Assembly: GCA_031082105.1 (NCBI GenBank)
Contig: JAVHLO010000067.1
Span: 1-11,875, forward strand
Source: Planctomycetota bacterium
GTDB taxonomy: Bacteria; Planctomycetota; MHYJ01; JACQXL01; JAVHLO01
Direction of reading: 5' to 3'
Length of the DNA: 11,875 bases
Under the pieces are notes generated by a model. It ran no database searches and had not been told where the DNA came from. It saw only the letters and a program-made list of their open reading frames with translations. Both the position numbers and the translations under genes were made by a program. This document shows, in pieces, positions 5,420 through 11,220 of the stretch (position 1 is the first letter of the stretch; each line of letters opens with the position of its first letter).

Positions 5420-8405
5420 TTCGAGAACAATCAACATGCAGAAAAGACACTCGAAACGGTCCGGTAAGAAGTCAGACGCCATCACCACGCGCGGTGCGGT
5501 CGGCGTATCGACAGGCGGCACCGCAACACTCACCGATGCCCGGTTGAAGGCGGAGATCGAGCGGTGCGAGTACTGCGCGGAGAAACCGTGCAGGGAGGCA
5601 TGCCCGTGCGACTGCTCGCCCGCGGATTTCATGATGGCTGCCAGGAATGGCGCACTGCGCGATTTCAAGCGCGCAGCGGCGCTCATCCTGGGCAATAATC
5701 CGCTCGGCGGCGTCTGCGGGATCGTCTGCCCCGACAGGTTCTGCATGAAGGCGTGCGTCCGCGCGGGGATCGACAGGCCCGTCAATATCCCGGCGGTGCA
5801 GGCCGCGATCGTGCGGAGGGCACACGCGGCGGGGACGCTGCCCGGACAGGGGCGGCGGGATAACGAGGGCGCAGTGTCCGGGCCGGGCAATTCGCTTTTC
5901 GCCGGTTCGACATCTGGCGGAAAGAAGGTCGCCATCATAGGCGCAGGCCCCGCGGGTCTCGGCGCCGCGGCAGTCCTTGCCCGGCTCGGCTACGCGGTGG
6001 ATGTCTTCGATTCGAGGAAGAAGCCGGGCGGCATGACGAACCTCATCCCGCGGTCGAGGCTGGCAGACAAGGCGGTCCGCGATGACCTGAAGTTCATTGG
6101 ATCGCTCGGCCACATCAATCTCAGGACGAATAGGGTCGCGGATGCGGGTTTGCTGCGCGGGAGGTACGACGCGGTCGTCGTGGCCGCCGGGCTCGACTCG
6201 CCTTTGAGACCGGCCATACGCGGCCAGGAGCTTGCGGTTGCGTGGACTGACTATCTTGGGGAGCCGGACAGGTTCAACGTCAAAAACAAACGGGTCGGCA
6301 TCATCGGCGGCGGCGCGGTGGCCGTCGACTGTGCAGTGACGGCCTGCGAGCACGGTGCCGCGCATGTCGAGCTCTTTGCGCTTGAGAGACTCGGCGAGAT
6401 GCCGCTCACAGCCGTCGAGTTCGGTGACCTGCTCAAACACGGGATTCACGTCAGCGGCCGGACGTCGGTCGTTTCGATCTCGGCGCGCGGGCGCGGCCAC
6501 GGCGGCTCGCGGGCCGGCAATCCGCGGTCCGGGATCCGGCCCCTGAGCCTGAGGCTGTGCAAGGTCGCCCTCAAGAAAGGGATGAAATTTCACCCTCGGA
6601 ACATGACGCCATTGCCGGGAACCGGGCAGACATGGCGGGATGTGGACTGCGTCATCGTCGCCATCGGCTCGCGCGGCTCGACGCCTGTCGAGAAGCTGGA
6701 GGGCGTCTTCTACGTTGGCGACCTTGTGAACGGACCGACCACGGTCGTGGAGGCGGTCGCGGCGGGGAAGAATGCGGCGCTCTCGGTCGATTCCTTTATC
6801 AGGGGAACCTCCGCGCCGACCATCTCCCTCGGCAAAGGATCGGGAGGCGTTTCCCTTCTCCCCCCGGCAGGGGGGAGAGGGCAGGGTGAGGGGGGAAACC
6901 TGCCGGAAAAAGCAACGAAGAGCAGGGTCGTCCTCGCCGGACGGCGCATGCTCCCGGTCCCCATCGATGCGGATTTCTTCGGTAGAAAGATCCCGTCGCC
7001 GTTTCTCCTCTCGGCCGCGCCGCCCAGCGACGGCTACGATCAGATGCGAAAGGCCTACGAGGCCGGTTGGGCCGGCGGCGTGATGAAGACGGCGTTCGAC
7101 AATCTGCCCATCCACATCCCGTCGGAGTACATGTTCGCGCTCACGCCTTCCACGTACGGCAACTGTGACAACGTATCCGGCCACTCGCTCGACCGCGTCT
7201 GCCGCGAAGTGGACAGACTTGTAAAGGAATTCCCCGATCGCCTCACGATTGCTTCCACGGGTGGGCCGGTCTCGGGCAACGACGACGCGGACATGCGTGT
7301 GTGGCAGTCCAACACGAAGAAACTGGAATCCGCCGGCGCGATGGGGATCGAGTACAGCCTCTCCTGCCCGCAGGGCGGCGACGGCACGAAGGGCGATATC
7401 GTGTCGCAGGACCCGGAATTGACCGCGAAGATCATCGGCTGGGTCATGGAAGCGTCGAACTCCGACGTGCCGAGCCTCTTCAAGCTCACGGCGGCTGTGA
7501 CTTCGATCTTCCCGATCATCGCCGCGATCAAGGAGGTGTTCGCAAGATACCCGCACAAGAAGGCCGGTGTGACCCTGGCAAACACATTTCCCGCGCTCGC
7601 ATTCAGGAATCCGAGCCGCGAGCGTGGGCGAGCGGCCGATGGCAGGGGGTCACGGGACACGGGACATGGGACACGGCGACACGGGGACGCGGAGACGCGG
7701 GGACACGGAGCCCCGGAAACCGCGGATCAGCGCCGCGACAGGCAGAAAGCGGCGCGTGACGCTGTAGGAGGCAGCTCCAGCTGCCGACCCGGCAGTTCGC
7801 AGTTCGCACTTGGGAGTTCCGACTTCCGCGTTCCGACTTCCGACTTCCACCTTTCATGGGAACGGGGCGTCGTCGTCGGCATGAGCGGCGAGGGCGTGTT
7901 GCCGATAAGCTTTCTCACGCTTGCGAATGTGTCGCGGCTGGGCGTTGTCGTCTCCGGGAACGGCGGCGTGATGGACTACAAGGGCGCCGCTGACTTCCTC
8001 GCGCTCGGCGCAAGAACGGTCCAGTTCTGCACGATTGTGATGAAATATGGCTACGGCATTATCGAGGAGCTCTGCTCGGGTTTGAGCTGGTTGATGGAAG
8101 AGCGGGGTTTTCGATCTGTGGACGAACTGGTCGGATGCGCGAGCCGCGCGCCCGGCCCCATCGTGCCGTTCATGGAGCTGCCGTCGCTCAAGAAGATATC
8201 GGCGGTGGATGAGAAGCTCTGCGTTCACTGCGGCAACTGCACGCGGTGCCCGTACATGGCGATCAGTCTGGACAGGGAGAAGACCCCGGAGACCGACCCC
8301 GCGAAATGTATCGGCTGCTCGATCTGCGCGCAAAAGTGCGTGGCGGGCGCGCTGTACATGCGTGATCGGACGATCGATGAGATCGCGTTGCTGTCGGAGT
8401 CGTGA
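5367..8405 (+). CDS. Dihydropyrimidine dehydrogenase-like flavin/iron-sulfur oxidoreductase
   Basis: This 1012-residue protein has the full domain order of eukaryotic DPD, or a PreT-PreA fusion. The N-terminal Fe-S domain has C67, C70, C75, C79, C117, C121, C126, C130 and Q145, matching DPD including its unusual Gln ligand. An FAD domain follows with GAGPAG at 192-197, then an NAD(P)H domain (GIIGGGAVAVDCA). The FMN barrel begins with FLLSAAPPSDGYDQMRKAYEAGW. The catalytic loop Cys is C667 (SLSCPQG), and N739-T740 match Asn736-Thr737 of DPD. Two 4Fe-4S motifs end the protein: CX2CX2CX2C, one residue shorter than usual, and a normal CX2CX2CX3C. The Asn of NLSC is Ser664, and NVSPR is replaced by HIPSE, so the substrate may differ. 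Two repeat-derived insertions are present. The start may instead be ATG 5436 (989 aa), because conserved sequence begins only near residue 60. Confidence 0.9.
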   Translation: MLVWPEMRRHGQSAVRGDSRTINMQKRHSKRSGKKSDAITTRGAVGVSTGGTATLTDARLKAEIERCEYCAEKPCREACPCDCSPADFMMAARNGALRDFKRAAALILGNNPLGGVCGIVCPDRFCMKACVRAGIDRPVNIPAVQAAIVRRAHAAGTLPGQGRRDNEGAVSGPGNSLFAGSTSGGKKVAIIGAGPAGLGAAAVLARLGYAVDVFDSRKKPGGMTNLIPRSRLADKAVRDDLKFIGSLGHINLRTNRVADAGLLRGRYDAVVVAAGLDSPLRPAIRGQELAVAWTDYLGEPDRFNVKNKRVGIIGGGAVAVDCAVTACEHGAAHVELFALERLGEMPLTAVEFGDLLKHGIHVSGRTSVVSISARGRGHGGSRAGNPRSGIRPLSLRLCKVALKKGMKFHPRNMTPLPGTGQTWRDVDCVIVAIGSRGSTPVEKLEGVFYVGDLVNGPTTVVEAVAAGKNAALSVDSFIRGTSAPTISLGKGSGGVSLLPPAGGRGQGEGGNLPEKATKSRVVLAGRRMLPVPIDADFFGRKIPSPFLLSAAPPSDGYDQMRKAYEAGWAGGVMKTAFDNLPIHIPSEYMFALTPSTYGNCDNVSGHSLDRVCREVDRLVKEFPDRLTIASTGGPVSGNDDADMRVWQSNTKKLESAGAMGIEYSLSCPQGGDGTKGDIVSQDPELTAKIIGWVMEASNSDVPSLFKLTAAVTSIFPIIAAIKEVFARYPHKKAGVTLANTFPALAFRNPSRERGRAADGRGSRDTGHGTRRHGDAETRGHGAPETADQRRDRQKAARDAVGGSSSCRPGSSQFALGSSDFRVPTSDFHLSWERGVVVGMSGEGVLPISFLTLANVSRLGVVVSGNGGVMDYKGAADFLALGARTVQFCTIVMKYGYGIIEELCSGLSWLMEERGFRSVDELVGCASRAPGPIVPFMELPSLKKISAVDEKLCVHCGNCTRCPYMAISLDREKTPETDPAKCIGCSICAQKCVAGALYMRDRTIDEIALLSES
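6826..6915 (+). repeat. In-frame CCCTTCTCCCC/GGGGAGAGGG repeat in the DPD-like gene
   Basis: A strong hairpin pairs 6853-6865 with 6870-6881 (12 bp with one bulged T, loop GGCA). It is followed by CAGGGTGAGGGGG. This is a widespread bacterial intergenic repeat form. Here it encodes a Gly/Pro-rich linker between the NAD(P)H/FAD domain and the FMN barrel, where extra residues would be tolerated. Confidence 0.75.
7614..7856 (+). repeat. Composite repeat tract inserted in frame in the FMN barrel
   Basis: This tract of about 81 codons lies between FPALAFRNPS and the conserved WERGVVVGMSGEGVLPISFLT. It contains several repeat types in a row. There is a GGACAC-type tandem purine tract at 7651-7709. 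There is a hairpin, GGCAGCT-CC-AGCTGCC, at 7770-7785. There is also a degenerate array with GTTCCGACTTCC at 7816-7827 and 7830-7841 and GACTTCC at 7842-7848. All are typical of intergenic DNA, yet the frame stays open. The encoded peptide is Arg/Gly/Ser-rich and probably disordered. Confidence 0.8.
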
Positions 8406-8470
8406 AGACGCGGGACAGGGGACGTGGAGACACAGAGATGCAGTGGCGCGGCGATACGGAGGCGCGGCTT
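8406..8470 (+). repeat. Purine-rich GGACAC/GGAGAC-type repeat
   Basis: The stretch directly after the DPD-like stop has the same GACGCGGGACA, GGAGACAC and GATACGGAGGCGCGG style as the coding tract at 7651-7709. The intergenic and intragenic copies therefore look like members of one degenerate family. Confidence 0.5.
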
Positions 8471-8630
8471 GAGCGAATCGTGGAAACTCGTTTCGGGACT
8501 GTGCCTTCACGCATTCTTGAGGATGAATGGACCGGGCCAGGATTGACTACGCGCAAAGCAGCAACAGGAACCGGCAGGTCGCGCCGTTCCGGACTTGTTC
8601 CAGAGTCTCCGCGCGACCGCGTCGGAATCC

Positions 8631-8659
8631 TTGAAAAACCGGCCGCGAACTGTTATCAT
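8631..8659 (+). promoter_or_regulatory. Sigma-70-type promoter with extended -10
   Basis: TTGAAA (8631-8636) is separated by 17 bp from TATCAT (8654-8659), with TG one base before the -10. This gives 5 of 6 consensus bases in both boxes plus an extended -10. It points toward the DUF362 gene and would give a leader of about 270 nt that includes the 140-bp inverted-repeat element. The surrounding DNA is GC-rich, which makes a chance match less likely. It is not experimentally shown. Confidence 0.5.
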
Positions 8660-8685
8660 CCCGCCATCGGTACTTGGAGCCTATC

Positions 8686-8825
8686 CTAGCCCGCATTATT
8701 CACGGACCTTCGGCGAAGGCCGACAGTCTGTAGTGGCGCCGTCAGGCGCGCGATTGGACAACGCCTTACGGCGTCACTACGAACTCGAGCAGCATGTCGC
8801 CGCGTTCGTGAGTAATGCGGGCTAG
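8686..8825. mobile_element. 140-bp MITE-like element with 19-bp terminal inverted repeats
   Basis: The left end CTAGCCCGCATTATTCACG (8686-8704) is the reverse complement of 8807-8825 with one mismatch. Inside lies a second, imperfect 19-bp inverted repeat: GTAGTG.CGCCGT.AGGCG at 8730-8748 against 8762-8780 (17 of 19 pairs). A small CCTTCG-G-CGAAGG palindrome sits at 8707-8719. There is no coding capacity. It has the form of a non-autonomous miniature element or a folded repeat family. No transposase is present, and I cannot define a target-site duplication. Confidence 0.65.
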
Positions 8826-8830
8826 AGCAC

Positions 8831-8884
8831 GTAGCCGCACCCTTCACGGGTTCGTTCTGCGCCCCGCCGAAGCGGGGCGGCTAC
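8831..8884 (+). repeat. Nested inverted repeat with GCCCCGC-CGAA-GCGGGGC hairpin
   Basis: GTAGCCGC (8831-8838) pairs with GCGGCTAC (8877-8884). A strong 7-bp hairpin with a CGAA loop lies at 8861-8878. It falls six bases after the 140-bp element and 56 bp before the DUF362 start. A TTTT follows at about 8890, so weak terminator or attenuator activity is possible, but a repeat is the simpler reading. Confidence 0.5.
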
Positions 8885-8940
8885 CCGCCTTTTGGGATAG
8901 GCTCCTGGTTCATCGCGTCCGTTCGGAGTGGGAGAACACT

Positions 8941-9948
8941 ATGGCTTCACGCAAAGCAACACGCCGGGAATTCCTCAAGGGCGCTGCGGTCGCTGCGGCG
9001 GCGGTCGGGCTTTCCGGGATGCAGCCGACGTTCGCCGATGATAAGGGGTCTTCGGGCAGCACGACACGCGTCGTGCAGGTCACGTGCAAGGGCGTCTTCA
9101 AGGACGGAAAAGAGGACCCGGAAAAGACGCGCCGCATGCTCGCCGAAGCGCTCTGCCGGTTGACGGACAAAAAGAAGGTCGACGAGGTCTGGCAGTCGCT
9201 GTTCAAGAAAGAAGACGTCGTGGGCGTCAAGGTGAACACCATAGCCGGCCACAAGCTCTCCTCGTCGGTCGAACTGACAAAGGCGGTCTGCGAAGGGATC
9301 GCCTCGGCCGGTGTTGCCGCCGAGAAGATCATGGTCTGGGACAGACACGACCGCGAACTCAAGAAGGCGGGATTCACCTTGAACTCCAGCGGCAAGGGTT
9401 TCCGCTGTTTCGGCACCGACAGCGAAGGCCACGGCTATGAGGTGGAGATACAGGTCGGCTCCGCCAAGGTCAAGTTGAGCAGGATCCTCGCCGACGAGAT
9501 CACCGCGCTGGTGAACCTCCCGATACTCAAGGACCACGGCGGCGCGGGCATGACCGCTGCGCTCAAGAACCACTACGGTTCCGTCGATCAGCCGGGTGCG
9601 CTGCACGGCGGAAACTGCAACCCGTTCATCGCCGATCTGAACAAGGCCGAGCCGATAGCGAAGAAGACGCGGCTCATCGTGTGTGACTGTTTCAAGGCCT
9701 GCTGCGACGGCGGGCCGGCCGGCAACAGGCCCAAGGGAATCTGGGAGCCGCAGTCCATCCTGGTGGCAACGGACCCGGTCGCGCTTGATGCCGTCGGCTT
9801 TGCCATCATCGAGGAGCGTCGCAAGGAATGCCGGCTGGAACCGATCGCGCAGTCGCGCCGGAATCCCAAGTGGCTCGCAACCGCAGCCGGGTACGGACTC
9901 GGCGTCAACGACCTCGCAAAGATCGATTGGGTGAAGGCGGAGATGTAA
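8941..9948 (+). CDS. DUF362-family protein with Tat signal peptide
   Basis: I chose ATG 8941 because GGGAG lies 6 nt upstream and the product then starts with a textbook twin-arginine signal: TRREFLK at residues 7-13, a run of Ala/Val/Gly, and a probable cleavage site after TFA near residue 32. The mature part (about 300 aa) resembles DUF362 proteins, with conserved segments VVGVKVNTIAGHKLSSS, LVNLPILKDHGGAGMTAALKNHYG and ATDPVALDAVG. No ferredoxin-type Cys cluster is seen, although several Cys occur around 9690-9710 (CDCFKACCDGG). Tat export suggests the protein folds, perhaps with a cofactor, before reaching the cell envelope. The molecular function of DUF362 is not established. It has its own upstream promoter candidate and is not clearly part of the preceding operon. 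Confidence 0.85.
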   Translation: MASRKATRREFLKGAAVAAAAVGLSGMQPTFADDKGSSGSTTRVVQVTCKGVFKDGKEDPEKTRRMLAEALCRLTDKKKVDEVWQSLFKKEDVVGVKVNTIAGHKLSSSVELTKAVCEGIASAGVAAEKIMVWDRHDRELKKAGFTLNSSGKGFRCFGTDSEGHGYEVEIQVGSAKVKLSRILADEITALVNLPILKDHGGAGMTAALKNHYGSVDQPGALHGGNCNPFIADLNKAEPIAKKTRLIVCDCFKACCDGGPAGNRPKGIWEPQSILVATDPVALDAVGFAIIEERRKECRLEPIAQSRRNPKWLATAAGYGLGVNDLAKIDWVKAEM

Positions 9949-9976
9949 CCTGCATTCTGCTGTCGAACATTGGTCG

Positions 9977-10100
9977 TTTCTCATTTGTCATTGGACATTT
10001 CCCATCTTTCATTTGCGGGAATGGCTCTCTGCCCACGGGTCTTCACGGGCGGACAGTCGCCTCAATGACAAGTGATCAATGACCAATGACAAATGAGAAA
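9977..10100. repeat. 18-bp perfect inverted repeat in the gap before the nitrilase
   Basis: TTTCTCATTTGTCATTGG (9977-9994) is exactly repeated in reverse complement at 10083-10100. The 88-bp spacer contains further degenerate CATTTG/CAATGAC copies. The tract fills most of the 179-bp gap between the DUF362 and nitrilase genes. It is AT-richer than its surroundings and looks like another short mobile or repeat family. Confidence 0.7.
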
Positions 10101-10127
10101 TGGAGTCTCCTTCGAGGCAGGCCCGCG

Positions 10128-11045
10128 GTGAAAGTAGGCTTCATACAAACCAGTCCCATCCTTGGCAAGACACGGCAGAACGTGGCCTCCGCGATTCGAC
10201 GGGCGCGCAGGGTCAGGGCCGACCTGCTCGTCTTCCCCGAGCTCTTCAACACCGGCTATCTGCTCGGCTCGCGCATGCGCGCGCTCGCGCTTGCGGAGCC
10301 GCTCTCGCACAGTCCCACCCTGGAATCCCTGGCGGCTTATTCCCGCGAGACCGGCACGCGTGTGGTCGCGGGGATTGCGGAGCGTGAGGACCGGCCCGTG
10401 GAAGAATCTCCGCCACGCGCCTGCAGGAGAAACCGCGCGCGCACGCTCACGCACGGCACTCGATCACGACGCACCGGGTGGGATGATGCGAATGCCTTCC
10501 CGCGGGTGTACAATTCCGCTGTGCTGGTCGGCCCCGAAGGGCTGATCGGCGTCTACCGGAAGATCCACCTCTTCATGCGGGAGAAGGACTGGTTCGACGC
10601 GGGCGAGGCGCGGTTGCGGGTGTTCGACATCGGAATCGCGAAGATCGGCCTGATGATCTGCTTCGATTGGCTCTTCCCCGAGGCCGCCCGAACGCTGGCG
10701 CTGGCCGGCGCGGACATCATCTGCCATCCGTCCAACCTTGTCCTGCCCTTCTGCCAGGACGCGATGATAACGAGGTCGATCGAGAACCGCGTCTTCACGA
10801 TCACGGCCAACAGGATCGGCACCGAGCGAAGGCGCAGCATGGTATGTACCTTCACCGGCGGCAGTCAGCTAACAGACCCGTCCGGTCGCCGGATCCTCGC
10901 CGCGTCAGTGGACGCGGAATGCGCAGCCGTGGCCGAGATCGACCCGCGCGCCGCGCGTGACAAGCAGATCACGCCTCGGAATTCCGTCTTCGCCGACAGA
11001 CGGCCCGCCACCTACGACCTGCGGAACCGTGAACCTTCCTCCTAG
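10128..11045 (+). CDS. Nitrilase-superfamily carbon-nitrogen hydrolase
   Basis: This hydrolyses an amide, carbamoyl or nitrile C-N bond. Start GTG 10128 gives the canonical N-terminus VKVGFIQTSPILG (305 aa) and has GAGGCAGG upstream. An ATG at 10086 is in frame but lies in the inverted repeat, so I rejected it. The catalytic triad is E38 (FPELFNTGY), K145 (YRKIHLF) and C178 (MICFDWLFPE). The K-to-C spacing of 33 is normal. The E-to-K spacing of 107 is well above the usual ~70, because of about 39 extra residues at 87-125. The closest subfamily by eye is N-carbamoylputrescine amidase or beta-ureidopropionase-like. That would suit an N-carbamoyl product of heterocycle breakdown, but no ring-opening hydrolase is in the window, so the link to the DPD-like enzyme is inference. 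Confidence 0.9.
   Translation: MKVGFIQTSPILGKTRQNVASAIRRARRVRADLLVFPELFNTGYLLGSRMRALALAEPLSHSPTLESLAAYSRETGTRVVAGIAEREDRPVEESPPRACRRNRARTLTHGTRSRRTGWDDANAFPRVYNSAVLVGPEGLIGVYRKIHLFMREKDWFDAGEARLRVFDIGIAKIGLMICFDWLFPEAARTLALAGADIICHPSNLVLPFCQDAMITRSIENRVFTITANRIGTERRRSMVCTFTGGSQLTDPSGRRILAASVDAECAAVAEIDPRAARDKQITPRNSVFADRRPATYDLRNREPSS
10386..10502 (+). other. ~39-codon Arg-rich insertion in the nitrilase
   Basis: Between GIAERE and the conserved VYNSAVLVGPEG, where homologues have a few residues, lies an Arg/Pro/Thr-rich stretch. It is in frame and falls in a loop between strands. I see no clean palindrome. The triad spacing shows the insertion independently of any alignment. Confidence 0.6.
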
Positions 11046-11077
11046 CCCGCCGTTTAACATGCCAAGCCCGGAGCGTG

Positions 11078-11105
11078 TTTGGAGCGTCAAAGCCGCAGCT
11101 TTGAC
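11078..11105. repeat. Palindromic repeat GTCAAAGC-CGCA-GCTTTGAC, copy 1
   Basis: A perfect 8-bp stem (11086-11093 with 11098-11105) and CGCA loop, preceded by TTTGGAGC. It is the same as the copy at 11176-11203 except for one base in the 28-bp unit. It lies in the 175-bp gap between the nitrilase and ExbD genes. Confidence 0.85.
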
Positions 11106-11140
11106 CTTGGATTCCAGCGGCGAACCGACAACCCCCTGAA

Positions 11141-11160
11141 TCCCCCTTTGCTAAGGGGGA
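11141..11160. repeat. TCCCCCTT-TGCT-AAGGGGGA palindrome
   Basis: A perfect 8-bp stem with a 4-nt loop sits between the two GTCAAAGC repeats. It is a common intergenic repeat form in many bacterial genomes and is related in style to the in-frame copy at 3154-3184. No T-tract follows, so terminator function is not supported. Confidence 0.75.
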
Positions 11161-11175
11161 CTTGCCACGAGAATC

Positions 11176-11203
11176 TTTGGAGTGTCAAAGCCGCAGCTTT
11201 GAC
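11176..11203. repeat. Palindromic repeat GTCAAAGC-CGCA-GCTTTGAC, copy 2
   Basis: This is the second copy of the 28-bp unit (TTTGGAGTG then the palindrome), 98 bp after the first and ending 17 bp before the ExbD start. The hairpin lies close to the ribosome binding site GAGGTG (11211-11216), so it could affect translation, but its repeat nature is the firmer conclusion. Confidence 0.85.
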
Positions 11204-11220
11204 TTTCTATGAGGTGAGCC

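Noticed and set aside
6478..6546. A further insertion in the NAD(P)H domain (Arg/Gly-rich loop)
   Set aside because: This loop varies in length in the family and the DNA shows no repeat structure, so an insertion cannot be claimed.
5472..7556. Long open frame of 694 codons on the minus strand opposite the DPD-like gene (similar ones at 1248-2558, 3466-4596 and 3626-4939)
   Set aside because: They are antisense shadows typical of GC-rich coding DNA. The products are Arg/Ala/Asp-rich without recognisable motifs, while the plus strand carries complete catalytic motifs.
5367..8405. YgfK-type putative selenate reductase subunit
   Set aside because: As I recall that family, its FMN-type domain precedes the GltD-like part. 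Here the order is N-terminal Fe-S, FAD/NAD(P)H, FMN barrel, 4Fe-4S, as in DPD.
8402..8689. Possible 95-codon gene after the DPD-like gene
   Set aside because: Its first part is the GGACAC-type repeat and it runs into the promoter and inverted-repeat element. The product has no motif and no ribosome binding site.
8815..8940. N-terminal extension of the DUF362 protein from 8815
   Set aside because: The extension covers repeat DNA and would bury the twin-arginine signal. ATG 8941 has GGGAG at the right distance.
10086..10127. ATG 10086 as nitrilase start
   Set aside because: It lies in the arm of the inverted repeat and adds 14 residues with no family counterpart. GTG 10128 gives the canonical VKVGFIQ start and has a GAGGCAGG site.
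11141..11160. Rho-independent terminator of the nitrilase gene
   Set aside because: The stem is perfect but no T-tract follows, and the same form occurs as a dispersed repeat.
11078..11203. CRISPR-like array
   Set aside because: There are only two copies, the unit is a full palindrome, and the spacer contains another repeat. No cas genes.
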